This document shows, one piece after another, positions 1 to 9,013 of a DNA stretch of 43,779 bases. Below the pieces are notes generated by a model that did not search any database, was not told the origin of the DNA, and saw nothing but the letters and a program-made list of their open reading frames with translations. A program made the position numbers and the translations under genes. This DNA comes from Candidatus Electryonea clarkiae (GTDB taxonomy: Bacteria; Electryoneota; Electryoneia; Electryoneales; Electryoneaceae): assembly GCA_030765455.1 (NCBI GenBank), contig JAVCCM010000166.1, forward strand, positions 119,835-163,613, read 5' to 3'. Every line of letters begins with the position of its first letter. Positions within the stretch are counted from its first letter, which is position 1.

Positions 1-868
1 CCTGTGCGTCACGTGCAATCGCAACTTTCACCAATCCCGCGCCGATTCGAAGGCATGCTCTCGAAGCAAGTTCAGCCGCCCCGGTCATTCCAACGCTGCC
101 TGCTATCAGGAGGACTTTACCGGCATCTCCTTTATGATCGGAACGCATACGTTCGGGTATCAGGATTCGGATATCTTCCGGTTCTGCCAGGAGCAAAGCG
201 CACTCGCTTTCTTCGACAAATTCCGGTGGTATCTGGATATCCACTCTTACTATTCGACCGGAATGTTCCAGACCGGGAGTGATTAAATGACCAGCCTTTA
301 TCTCACCAAATGTAGCTGTAATGTCTGCTGCAACTGCCGGTCCATCAGCAGCGCCGTTATTGCCGTTTATGCCTGAAGGTATATCAACTGCTACAACCGG
401 CGCCTGGAAATCATTAATAACTTTTATTGCATCAGCCATAAGTCCCTTGACGGCTCCGCTTAAACCTGTTCCTAATAATGCATCAACAATAACATCCACA
501 ACGGGAAGATCTGCGAGTTCATCAGTGCTGGTTATCTCAATTATCTCACCGCCGGATTTTTCATATACATTCATATTGATCAACGCATCGCCTTTTATCC
601 TGTCGCGATCAGCAAATAGAAGAACAGTAACATCCATCTTCATGTTTTTCATCCGGCGAGCGACGGCAAAACCATCACCACCATTATTGCCGGGTCCACA
701 AAATACAAGTCCCCTGGAACCACGCAACTTGTCCTGGAGAATGTTTTCCACTTCAACCATCACGCCTCTTGCGGCGAGTTCCATTAGAACGATTCCGGGC
801 AATCCCAATTCTTCAATTGTTCGCCTGTCCAATTCGCGCATTTGATCTGGAGTAACTATAGGTCTCAT
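1..868 (-). CDS. nnr: NAD(P)H-hydrate repair enzyme (epimerase/dehydratase), C-terminus outside window
   Basis: Reading the minus strand from the ATG at 868 gives 289 open codons that run off the window edge. The N-terminal part is a YjeF/NnrE NAD(P)HX epimerase. It carries the glycine-rich GPGNNGGDGFAVAR motif at residues 58-71, VDALLGTGLSG at about 128-138 and VAVDIPSGING at about 159-169. From about residue 245 the NnrD ADP/ATP-dependent dehydratase begins (HKGDAGKVLLIAGS, then MTGAAELASRA and GAGLVKVA at about 261-283), so this is the bifunctional form. The family repairs hydrated NADH and NADPH in the cytoplasm: NnrE epimerises R/S-NAD(P)HX and NnrD dehydrates the S form. An AAAAGGA Shine-Dalgarno sequence sits about 8 bases before the ATG. 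The usual LMENAG motif reads LMELAARG here. The gene is transcribed divergently from ruvC. Confidence 0.93.
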   Translation of the reverse strand, partial: MRPIVTPDQMRELDRRTIEELGLPGIVLMELAARGVMVEVENILQDKLRGSRGLVFCGPGNNGGDGFAVARRMKNMKMDVTVLLFADRDRIKGDALINMNVYEKSGGEIIEITSTDELADLPVVDVIVDALLGTGLSGAVKGLMADAIKVINDFQAPVVAVDIPSGINGNNGAADGPAVAADITATFGEIKAGHLITPGLEHSGRIVRVDIQIPPEFVEESECALLLAEPEDIRILIPERMRSDHKGDAGKVLLIAGSVGMTGAAELASRACLRIGAGLVKVAIARDAQ

Positions 869-1014
869 TTTATATCCTTTTAAAAGTTATGAAATTCATA
901 ATGAATTTATCTTGAATCAAGAATGGAAGTTATTGCATGAACAAATTTTTTCCAAGCGTGCTGAGGATTGACAAGAGTTCTATTGATTGATAATCACATG
1001 GAGGACCATTCCGA

Positions 1015-1098
1015 AGTGTCATTCCTACGTAGGCAGGAACCCAGTAACTAATTGATATTATTAGCACAATGGATTCCTGCCTTCGCAGGAATGACACT
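1015..1098. repeat. Intergenic inverted repeat, REP-like (GTGTCATTCC ... GGAATGACAC)
   Basis: Two arms, 1015-1045 and about 1070-1098, face each other. The outer ends read AGTGTCATTCCT and AGGAATGACACT. Each arm contains its own smaller palindrome; the right one is TTCCTGCCTTCGCAGGAA. The element sits in the 299-bp gap between the divergent nnr and ruvC genes. A related single arm of the 'GGATTCCCGG ... CCCGAGAATGAC' type lies at about 8720-8750 and 11670-11700, so this is probably one family of dispersed chromosomal repeats. I see no ORF in the gap. Confidence 0.7.
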
Positions 1099-1167
1099 AA
1101 TGTAACATTTACTTAAGATTTCATCAATACTACCTGAAATTTCACCCTTTCCTGCTTATATTTCAGT

Positions 1168-1755
1168 ATGACATCAGCAATAAAAAGCAGGACAAACACA
1201 ACGGAAAATTCCCCTCAAACGCCAGGGAGCGTGATCATTGGATTCGATCCCGGAATACAGGTTACCGGGTGGGGAGCGATCACTATTGGCAGAGAATCCC
1301 GATTCGTTGGAGGTGGGGTAATACGTACTCCGCAGAAAAAATCGATGGAATTGCGCCTTGATGTGATATTCACAAGCGCTATGAAATTGATAAGCGAGTT
1401 CAAACCTTCGGTCATAGCTGTAGAAGATCCGTTTGTCGGCAAGAGCGCAGCAAGCGCCTTAACTCTTGGTCAGGCAAGAGGAGTAATTCTATTGGCGGGC
1501 GCACAATCCGGGATTGAAGTTGCACATTATTCACCAAGGGAAATAAAATCATCAGTCGTGGGAAATGGATCAGCCTCAAAAGAACAAGTTCAATTTATGG
1601 TTCAACGATTACTAAGATTGAGTGAACCTCCGAAACCGCTTGATACCAGCGACGCCATCGCAGTAGCGTTATGCCACAATAACCGAATGCGACTTGAAGT
1701 ATTAGGGAAAAATAATCTATCGGTCAAAAAAAACTCCCCGAAAACGAGGAGTTAA
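1168..1755 (+). CDS. ruvC: Crossover junction endodeoxyribonuclease RuvC
   Basis: RuvC is the Holliday-junction resolvase that works with the RuvAB branch-migration motor in recombinational repair. The RNase H-like fold and all four acidic metal ligands can be seen: D27 in IIGFDPG, E86 in IAVEDPF, and D159 and D162 in LDTSDAIAVALCH. The region QARGVILLAGAQSGIEVAHYSPREIKSSVVGNG matches the family core. As drawn from the ATG at 1168 the protein is 195 residues with an atypical 20-residue N-terminal tail. A GTG at 1231 would give the normal family start just before IIGFDPG, but its SD-like CAGGGAG is very close to it, so the start is uncertain. The last codons overlap a terminator for the convergent gene on the other strand. 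Confidence 0.93.
   Translation: MTSAIKSRTNTTENSPQTPGSVIIGFDPGIQVTGWGAITIGRESRFVGGGVIRTPQKKSMELRLDVIFTSAMKLISEFKPSVIAVEDPFVGKSAASALTLGQARGVILLAGAQSGIEVAHYSPREIKSSVVGNGSASKEQVQFMVQRLLRLSEPPKPLDTSDAIAVALCHNNRMRLEVLGKNNLSVKKNSPKTRS
1726..1753 (-). terminator. Rho-independent terminator for the minus-strand protease gene
   Basis: On the minus strand, AACTCCTCG, a TTTT loop and CGGGGAGTT form a stem with one mismatch, followed by a run of seven to eight T (complement of 1726-1733). It lies 32 bases past the stop of the 1785-5981 gene and inside the last codons of ruvC. On the plus strand the hairpin is followed by AAAATAATA, so it is unlikely to terminate ruvC efficiently. Confidence 0.75.
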
Positions 1756-1784
1756 AATAATAGATGCCAATTAATATGCACGGC

Positions 1785-4700
1785 TTATTTAATCATAACC
1801 GCTTTTTTGACCGCAGTAAACTTATCAGACTCCAACCGGACTATGTACACCCCAGACGCTACAGGGATTCCGGCGCTGTTCTTGCCGTCCCATACTACTC
1901 GATGATAACCGGCTTGAATATTACGGTCTGCTAATTCCACAACCTCTCTGCCTAAAATGTCAAAAATAACCAGACGAAGTTTCGTGTTCTCCGGCAGGGC
2001 AAATGGAACTACTACCGAAGGATTGAAAGGATTCGGATATGGCGCTGACAGCTCATACTTTGTCGGTAATAACGCCAGGGCTTCATCCGTATGTGCCTGT
2101 TTGTCTAATATCGCAAGGATCTCACGTACCCGTTTTTCGTATGCGGCACGGCTGACAGGTTTCCAGTCCTGGCTGCCGGGAACTGTGGATGTTTTGCTCA
2201 ACTGGTATTCAAGTGTTTCCCATTCTGTCGGATCGAATGATCTCTCAGGTTCGGCAAGGTCATCGGGTGCGGCTTTTCGCCTCCCTCCAGGTCTTTCGGG
2301 ACGGTTCAACGCTCCAGCCCAATTGAGGTAGATTGCGCCGATGTGCATCTCAGCTAAAAGCGAATCGGTCATTTCACGGGCATTCACCATTCTCCCGGTA
2401 TAAAATCTTATCGCATCACGCCAGCGCCGGGCTCCGACAAGACAGCGGGCTTTTGCATCACCGATAGGTTCAAACAGTTCGCTGTCCTCATCGAGATCGT
2501 CTTCTATTTCTTCAAGTGAACCGAGACGCGCCGCCCATCCCGCTGAGTCGGCATTATCGTCATGCAACCAGTGAAGTATCGCCGTACTGCGATTGAAATC
2601 TGAGGAATCGTTGACTGCAATCCAATAGAAAATACGGCTTGCATCAGACCATTCCCGCAGTGATTCATGCGCGAATGCCGCCGAAAGGGAATCGTCGTAT
2701 GTAGATAATGTCCTTTTCTGCGCTGAACGTGAAAACTGTGATCCAGCAAATGGTATGTAAGCGTAAAGGATAGTATCTCCCGGATCATAACTGTAAAACA
2801 GTTTATATGGATCTATTGACGGTCCTCCCCAGTAATTATTGGTACAGAGGTAGTCAAAGTGCGGCTTTGAGGCGGCGGTATAGTTAAGGATACTATCGTT
2901 CCCGGCGCAGAAGATATTGTTCAAACCGTTATTAGTTACCGGGAAGTACTTGTAAGTAGTGGCGAACTGATAACCGGCGTTATCCTCAAGTGTGTTGCGC
3001 TGGTAAAGCGATGGCTGGGCGCTGCTGGTGCAGATTAAGCCATGAGTGCCGTTATCGCTGATGATACAGCTTGAGATGGTGGGAGATGAATTGTTGCATC
3101 TAACTCCCGATTTGAGGTTATCTGTGAAATCACTCCAATAAACCGTTCCGCCAGATTCATAGAAGTACAATCCGCTTTCATCGTTGTATGTAGATTCGGT
3201 GGAATCGATCGTGACATTGTTGGAGTACTTGATATAGATGCCATAGCTCCCGGCACTGTCAACCGTCACATTACTGATCAAAGAATTGTCACAGTCATCC
3301 AGGTAGATACCTTCATCAGTGGTATTCGAAATATCGCAGTCATAGATCCGGACGACTGAATTATCGCCGTGGATACCGATATCCACCTCGTCAAATGTGT
3401 TTCCATGGTATTCACTGACAGCAGCAGCGTCAATTACGTCATTGACATATATCCCCTTTACACCGCCTGTGAAGTCGCAGGAATCGACATCCAGCTCAGT
3501 ACTGTCCTGGTAAATCCCCCAGTCGCAGTCTATAAAGGTAACATGTGATATCCTGTTATCGTCATTCAACGTATCAATTGCATGAATACCAACTTCAGCA
3601 TTTTCAATCTGACTATAGTTTATTGTTATCTCGCCATACTTTCCCGCATCATACTTTTGTCTTATACCCTCCCAGGTATCGGTAGAATCCACACAGTAAA
3701 ATACTACTTCATTACTAGCTGAGCCATTTACTAAAAGTTCTCCATAAACATCTATATAGACAGCAGTATCAATCATTACCATTGTATTACTTGAGATTGT
3801 TAATGTTACGCCTTCTTCAATATCAATCGAATTCATAATATAATAGTAATCTTCATTCCAGGTAGTATTTTCATCAATGTGATTATCCACAAATTGTGGA
3901 TAATCACCAAAATAGACTGTTACACCTTCACTTTCTAATTCAGAGTAATCTTCGGCTAAAACTGTATATATTGCCCATGTACGAGTGAAATCCGGTGTTG
4001 GTGGATTCGTGGATAATATTGGAAAACTATCATCATCATATGCATTAGTTTCACCATTTACAGAATTACCTTGAGTATTAACTGTTCTCCTTCCATTTCT
4101 AAAATTCTGTGTATGAATATAATACCATTCCACATCAGGAGCTTCACTTAGAGTCCATAAAACCCTTGGATGGATATAGTCTCCTTCATCTTCAATTCCA
4201 ATAACGCTGAGATTTGTTGCATCTTCAGGAGGAGCTACTGCGTAATATGCATTTATTCTTCCATAACCTACTTTAGGGTCCCAGGATCCATAATCTCCGG
4301 TAAAATCATATTCGTATAGTTCATCTGGATCGTCCCATCCTATCTCATATTCAGCAGCCCACTCATCTTCAACGTCTTCATCACCCTCTATTTTCTCACA
4401 GGAGCGAAGGAGTACTTCTTTTACAAAATCAACACCGGCAGAGTTAGCGGTAGCCTGATCAGGGAATCTGGAATAGATCAAGAGCGCAACTCCCGCAACC
4501 ATTGGCGCTGATAAAGATGTACCTGTCCCAGCGCCATAAAGAGCATCAGCAGAATTCCACATACCCATATTGTCCCAATCATCATCTTCGGCATATTTTG
4601 TTCTTGCCACCCATGGATCCGCTGGTACCCATATATTAAATCCAGGTGCTACGCAAGATAATTTCTCGCCCCATGTTGAATTGAAATCTGTCTGGTTGTG

Positions 4701-5981
4701 AACTCGAATTTCTCCAAACGCAGACCTACCATCGTCTGCGATCGGATCACGATATTGACGTCTGCTCATCCCTGCCCATAGATAGTGATATGAATCATTT
4801 TCAGGAGGACCCCAATGGTCTCCACACCAGAACTGAGGACTTCCTCCTTGTCCATTACCAGCCCCAACAATGCACAACAACCCATTTGCATAGGCATAAT
4901 CATGCATTGCTTGGGCATCTTGACCTACTCCGCCATGCCCTGCCGAGAAACTCATTACACTTGCACCAACAATGTCAACTGCTGTTTCAATTGCTTCTAA
5001 AACATCGTTTTGCCCACCTCGTTTGAAGAAGGCATAACTGCATCCTCCCGCATCATCAGTTCCTCCTGCGATTCCTGCCACACCTATATCATTCCATGTA
5101 TTTGCAATGGCGACACCAGCGCAAGCAGTTCCATGGTCTTTTGTATCAACATCGGTCCACCAAATTCTTGTATCTCTATGGTCATTCCAGTCTAATAATT
5201 GATATGGTGGGCGTGAATTACGACGACCATAAAGTGAATCATAGTTTACCGCATAGACAAGCCTGTCCATATTAAAATCTTCATGACATGAATCGTCATT
5301 TGTTCCCTGCCACATAGCAAAACCATTATCTGCGATAGCATAGATAACATTGGGATCACCGTCTTCGTATGCTCTTGCTTCTAAAGCGTCAATATCATGG
5401 TCGCTTGGATTCGTATGGTGCCAGGGAGCTCCCTTGTTATCACCCCAGATATGTTCCCATTCTTCATTATATGTACGTGGATCTGCATCGATATACTGGT
5501 CGTTATTGCCGGGAGTATAATCATATCTTCCATTAGTTAGTGACCTTGAAAATCGACGCGCCTCAGTAATATCTTCTGTCCAAGAATAGTACTGATCCTG
5601 ACTACATATTCCGGGATTGTAATCGGGTCTTGCGTATGCAACATCATCGTCTTCAAGTAGAGATTCAGCAGCGTCAATAGCATGATCTTCACCATCATAA
5701 TCACAGAGATAAATAGGTTGGTTACTGCTGCTGAGAAGTACTTTGTACTCACTACAGTCGTTTTCACTAAGAAGACTCTGAATTATTGAAGAGGATGTTC
5801 CGGGATCGAACATTACACAAAGAGCATTGGGTATAGTTTCAAACCAGCCACCTTCGATCAAGTACCATATATCATCCTCAAGTTCGTAAGTTTCTCCATT
5901 TAGTTCCTTTTGAACGGCATACGCTTGTCCGAAGGTGCATAAAATTACAATAATAACGAGTAATGAAAGTAGATGTTTCAT
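1785..5981 (-). CDS. Secreted subtilisin-like serine protease with beta-helix and T9SS sorting domain
   Basis: This is a 1398-residue extracellular protease of the S8 (subtilase) family. A signal peptide (MKHLLSLLVIIVILCTFGQAYA) is followed by a probable propeptide (about 45-125, ending VAYARPDYNP). The catalytic domain has the full triad: D218 in YAIADNG, H283 in DHGTACAGV and S489 in GTSLSAPMVAGVA, with the oxyanion N376 in GAGNG. A linker of about 590-700 leads to a right-handed beta-helix region (about 715-1080) with repeated GIY/GIH turns and IDSTES- and DCDISNT-like rungs. A helical, TPR-like stretch (about 1095-1230) follows, then a T9SS type A domain (PYPNPFN at about 1318, ending AVMIK). 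The start at 5981 has a strong AAAGGGGAA ribosome site. The protein should be cleaved on export and attached to or released from the cell surface. Its substrate is unknown. Confidence 0.92.
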   Translation of the reverse strand: MKHLLSLLVIIVILCTFGQAYAVQKELNGETYELEDDIWYLIEGGWFETIPNALCVMFDPGTSSSIIQSLLSENDCSEYKVLLSSSNQPIYLCDYDGEDHAIDAAESLLEDDDVAYARPDYNPGICSQDQYYSWTEDITEARRFSRSLTNGRYDYTPGNNDQYIDADPRTYNEEWEHIWGDNKGAPWHHTNPSDHDIDALEARAYEDGDPNVIYAIADNGFAMWQGTNDDSCHEDFNMDRLVYAVNYDSLYGRRNSRPPYQLLDWNDHRDTRIWWTDVDTKDHGTACAGVAIANTWNDIGVAGIAGGTDDAGGCSYAFFKRGGQNDVLEAIETAVDIVGASVMSFSAGHGGVGQDAQAMHDYAYANGLLCIVGAGNGQGGSPQFWCGDHWGPPENDSYHYLWAGMSRRQYRDPIADDGRSAFGEIRVHNQTDFNSTWGEKLSCVAPGFNIWVPADPWVARTKYAEDDDWDNMGMWNSADALYGAGTGTSLSAPMVAGVALLIYSRFPDQATANSAGVDFVKEVLLRSCEKIEGDEDVEDEWAAEYEIGWDDPDELYEYDFTGDYGSWDPKVGYGRINAYYAVAPPEDATNLSVIGIEDEGDYIHPRVLWTLSEAPDVEWYYIHTQNFRNGRRTVNTQGNSVNGETNAYDDDSFPILSTNPPTPDFTRTWAIYTVLAEDYSELESEGVTVYFGDYPQFVDNHIDENTTWNEDYYYIMNSIDIEEGVTLTISSNTMVMIDTAVYIDVYGELLVNGSASNEVVFYCVDSTDTWEGIRQKYDAGKYGEITINYSQIENAEVGIHAIDTLNDDNRISHVTFIDCDWGIYQDSTELDVDSCDFTGGVKGIYVNDVIDAAAVSEYHGNTFDEVDIGIHGDNSVVRIYDCDISNTTDEGIYLDDCDNSLISNVTVDSAGSYGIYIKYSNNVTIDSTESTYNDESGLYFYESGGTVYWSDFTDNLKSGVRCNNSSPTISSCIISDNGTHGLICTSSAQPSLYQRNTLEDNAGYQFATTYKYFPVTNNGLNNIFCAGNDSILNYTAASKPHFDYLCTNNYWGGPSIDPYKLFYSYDPGDTILYAYIPFAGSQFSRSAQKRTLSTYDDSLSAAFAHESLREWSDASRIFYWIAVNDSSDFNRSTAILHWLHDDNADSAGWAARLGSLEEIEDDLDEDSELFEPIGDAKARCLVGARRWRDAIRFYTGRMVNAREMTDSLLAEMHIGAIYLNWAGALNRPERPGGRRKAAPDDLAEPERSFDPTEWETLEYQLSKTSTVPGSQDWKPVSRAAYEKRVREILAILDKQAHTDEALALLPTKYELSAPYPNPFNPSVVVPFALPENTKLRLVIFDILGREVVELADRNIQAGYHRVVWDGKNSAGIPVASGVYIVRLESDKFTAVKKAVMIK

Positions 5982-6122
5982 GATGTTCCCCTTTCTAAGG
6001 CAAGTTCAAAAATTTAATGTGTGGTCAGCCTCCATAGGCTTACAGAATCCTTCGTCTGAAGAATCTATATCAGTACAAACATATTACCTGTTAAGCGAGG
6101 ACGCTCAATAATAAGAGCTTTT

Positions 6123-8369
6123 TCACTTAATAAATAATAATTTAGCGGTTTCACTTTTACTTGCAAATCGTATATTTACATAATACACACCGCTTGAAAC
6201 CGGGCGTCCATGAGTATCCTTTCCATTCCAAATTGCCCGATGACGACCAGGGTGCAATGACGTATAGATCAGATTTCGAACCAGTCTGCTGTGCAGGTTA
6301 TACACGTTCAGCTCAACGGTTCCTTGATGAAATAATGAAAAGTCTATCAAAGTGCTGTAATTAAAAGGATTTGGGTACACTGAATGAAGGATGAGTTCAT
6401 CTGGTATTGTTATTTGAACATCTCCTTTTACATCACTGGGCTCAAACATATCAAATCCAGCCCAGATTCCGCTTCCTGAAGTATTCGTTCCTGTCCCGAT
6501 ATATATACCGGTTCCGTCTGACGTGAATTTAAAACTGCTTGATCCAACGCCGGGGCTGACTATCTGCTCCCAGTTTTCGCCGTAGTCTTCAGTATGAAAG
6601 ATATTGCCGGAAGACCAGTCAAGGATAAAAAGATGTTCTGTCGTTCCGGGACGGATGGCAAGGTCACGAACGGGCATATCAGGCGTTGGAGTGGGGATCG
6701 GTTCAAAGCTCTCACCGCTATCGTCAGAATACTGTATCGTTGATCCTCTGCCTTGCGGATGGCGTTGATTTACAAACATACCGGAGGAACCCGGCTGCAG
6801 CAATATTTCATAAACAAAGATGTCATCATTGACTAATTCCCACGACAGACCGGTATCTTCGCTTATGTGCAGACCATATCGGCCCCCTGCATACACCCTG
6901 TCAGGGTATCGTTGCGTTACTGCAATATCCGAAACCAACAATAACGTATCAGTCCAGGTTTCGCCGCTATCTTCGCTTCGATAAAAATAAGAGTCTGTGC
7001 AATAAAGAATGGAAGGATCTGTTGGATGAATTACAAAATCAGTAAATGTCCCATGGGTTCCAATTAATTCATTAACTATTCTACCGTTATCAGAATCAAT
7101 TTCTACTATTAGGCCAGGATTAATAACATAAAGATTGTAGGGTTGAACCGGAATTATTTCAATCTGATTTCCACCGAAAAAGTTTATTCTTTCCCAGCTA
7201 TCTGCATCGGTCGTTCCACGCCAGAGCCCCGACCAATTAATTGCGAAATTTTCATCCTCATCGGCAGGATTCACGAGAATATCACGTACTGCAAGATACC
7301 TTCCGAATCCACGTCCGATTGTTGTTGCGTTTCTGCCGCCTTCATAAGATCTATATAGTCCTGCATAATCTGAAAGAAGAACAGTCTCCTCGTTAAGCGG
7401 ATTGGATGCAACATGGAAATATCCTCCCCAAGAAGGCATTCCTTCAGTTGAAGGATTCAGTATAGTCCAGGTTTCACCACGATCAGTGCTCTTAAATACA
7501 TCCCAAAGCCAAATATAGATATTCCAGGCTGCGTCAACATATAAAGGCTCAACCGGATCCCAACCCAAGCCTTCTATCATTTCCCAGTTTTCCCCACCAT
7601 CTTCCGATGAGTAATATGTGTCATAGCTTGACATCAACATGTGCAAAGGATCTTCAGGATCGATCTCTAGTCCTGTAGCGCCCGTAAATATGTTATAAGT
7701 CGGACCAGGCATGTCGTCCCAAGTGTCTCCTCCATCGAAAGTCTCAAATATGTTGACTGTCCAGTTTATAGCCATAAAGAGATGATCTGAATCCGTTGGA
7801 TCCTGACGAATCAGAACACCAAAGTAACCATCCCGAAAATCCTCAATATCTATTTGAATCCAGTTATCACCATTATCACTGCTTCTGAACAGATGAATAT
7901 CTTCTACTTCTTCATTTAAAACTCCACCTGTTTGAGTGAACAGAGTACCCGGAGCATCAGGCAACGCATAAATCCAGCGCACCCATTCGTCTTCGAACCC
8001 ATTATCAATTAGTCCCCAGTTTTCACCGGCGTCCGTGCTCCTATACAGAAGATTGGAAGATCCTACTGCCCATATTGTATCAGAGGAATTCGGATGAAAT
8101 TCAACCTGGATCACACTTGCGCCAACATTTTCAGGAAAGTCGAGAATGTGATTATCCCAGTTATCCCCCCCGTCTTCACTGATCCAGTATCCACCATATA
8201 ATGCAGTACTTCCAACCACCATGGTTGTATCATGAGGATTGTACTTCATCCATCCAAGCTCGCAACCCCATGGTCCAAACTGTATCCATTCCTGGGCATT
8301 TGAAATAGGATTCAGGAATGCAATAATTCCAGCAAAAAGAAGGATTTTTGTTGTTCTTGAAACAATCAT
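6123..8369 (-). CDS. Secreted Asp-box (BNR/sortilin-like) beta-propeller protein with T9SS sorting domain, copy 1
   Basis: A 748-residue protein with a signal peptide (MIVSRTTKILLFAGIIAFLNPISNA) and at least ten Asp-box turns of the S-x-D-x-G-x-T/N-W kind: SEDGGDNW, STDAGENW, SSDNGDNW, SEDGGENW, STDRGETW, SEDSGETW, TEDYGENW. Such repeats form VPS10/sortilin- or HCF136-like multi-bladed propellers that bind ligands or sugars. No sialidase arginine triad or FRIP motif is evident, so no enzymatic role is proposed. The C-terminus is a T9SS type A domain (VYPNPFN, then VSSGVYYVNI and LLFIK). It is a tandem paralogue of the 9014-11317 gene, with which it shares an upstream region. GGAAAATAG before the ATG at 8369 is the ribosome site. 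Confidence 0.9.
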   Translation of the reverse strand: MIVSRTTKILLFAGIIAFLNPISNAQEWIQFGPWGCELGWMKYNPHDTTMVVGSTALYGGYWISEDGGDNWDNHILDFPENVGASVIQVEFHPNSSDTIWAVGSSNLLYRSTDAGENWGLIDNGFEDEWVRWIYALPDAPGTLFTQTGGVLNEEVEDIHLFRSSDNGDNWIQIDIEDFRDGYFGVLIRQDPTDSDHLFMAINWTVNIFETFDGGDTWDDMPGPTYNIFTGATGLEIDPEDPLHMLMSSYDTYYSSEDGGENWEMIEGLGWDPVEPLYVDAAWNIYIWLWDVFKSTDRGETWTILNPSTEGMPSWGGYFHVASNPLNEETVLLSDYAGLYRSYEGGRNATTIGRGFGRYLAVRDILVNPADEDENFAINWSGLWRGTTDADSWERINFFGGNQIEIIPVQPYNLYVINPGLIVEIDSDNGRIVNELIGTHGTFTDFVIHPTDPSILYCTDSYFYRSEDSGETWTDTLLLVSDIAVTQRYPDRVYAGGRYGLHISEDTGLSWELVNDDIFVYEILLQPGSSGMFVNQRHPQGRGSTIQYSDDSGESFEPIPTPTPDMPVRDLAIRPGTTEHLFILDWSSGNIFHTEDYGENWEQIVSPGVGSSSFKFTSDGTGIYIGTGTNTSGSGIWAGFDMFEPSDVKGDVQITIPDELILHSVYPNPFNYSTLIDFSLFHQGTVELNVYNLHSRLVRNLIYTSLHPGRHRAIWNGKDTHGRPVSSGVYYVNIRFASKSETAKLLFIK

Positions 8370-8866
8370 CTATTTTCCACAATAATTTATTTGAGTTATC
8401 AAAAGTTATCTTATAATCATCTCTTTTGATCTAGAGAAAATGCGTGTAAAGTTAATAATGAAAGCACTTTTGGAGAATGAAGATGGTAAAATTAGTCCAG
8501 CAATCGACAGGGGTTCAGTTCGGGATTGTCCAAGGATTATGCCGATAAACAGCCGATAGCAATAAACAGGCAGACCGGATGGGAAAAAGTTTCCAATTCG
8601 TAAAATCTTGAAGCTGTTGAAAGAAAAACCTGACAGCATAAGCTTCTTATAAAATTGACTGATCAACTTAACCCCGCGTCAAAGGATTCAATCTTTAACA
8701 AAGCGAGCTTGTATTTTAGACTGGATTCCCGGATCAAGCCCGAGAATGACTCTCTCAGGCGACCTGTACATGCTCGCTACTAATTACATTGGGGATGCGG
8801 TTAGTTAACAAGAATAGTTGCTATATACTCTAAGCATTATATTATTACATGTCAAGACCTTTTGGC
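8370..8866 (-). repeat. Conserved upstream block, copy 1 (paired with 11318-11810)
   Basis: This block lies directly upstream of the copy-1 propeller gene and is repeated upstream of copy 2. By eye the two are about 85-90% identical over roughly 490 bp. The best stretch is about 8555-8690, where only a few bases differ. It contains GAAGC/GCTTC and TGT/ACA inverted elements (8610-8648), an AAGCGAGCTT palindrome (8701-8710) and a REP-like arm (about 8720-8750). It probably holds the promoter and 5' leader. The 8867-9013 remainder of the gap is AT-rich with nothing recognisable. Confidence 0.75.
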
Positions 8867-9013
8867 TAAAAAATAAAATAAACCAATATTATCCGTTCCT
8901 GACTCATTTGATTTGGGAAAATCGTAATTCTAACCACTTAATTTGATTAACTATTGGAATTTAATACCGTCTGTCCCTATTTTTCTCAGTTAACCAATTA
9001 CTTTATCGTTAAT

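Noticed and set aside
321..845. A 174-codon plus-strand ORF, and another at 4-282
   Set aside because: Both lie opposite nnr, whose minus-strand frame carries unmistakable NnrE and NnrD motifs and stays open to the window edge.
8406..8666. Minus-strand ORFs at 8406-8666 and 11371-11613 that share about 60 residues (QFYKKLMLSGFSF...)
   Set aside because: They lie in the duplicated upstream block. Most base differences between the copies change the amino acid and the ends differ, so there is no sign of protein-level selection. The conservation is better explained at the DNA or RNA level.
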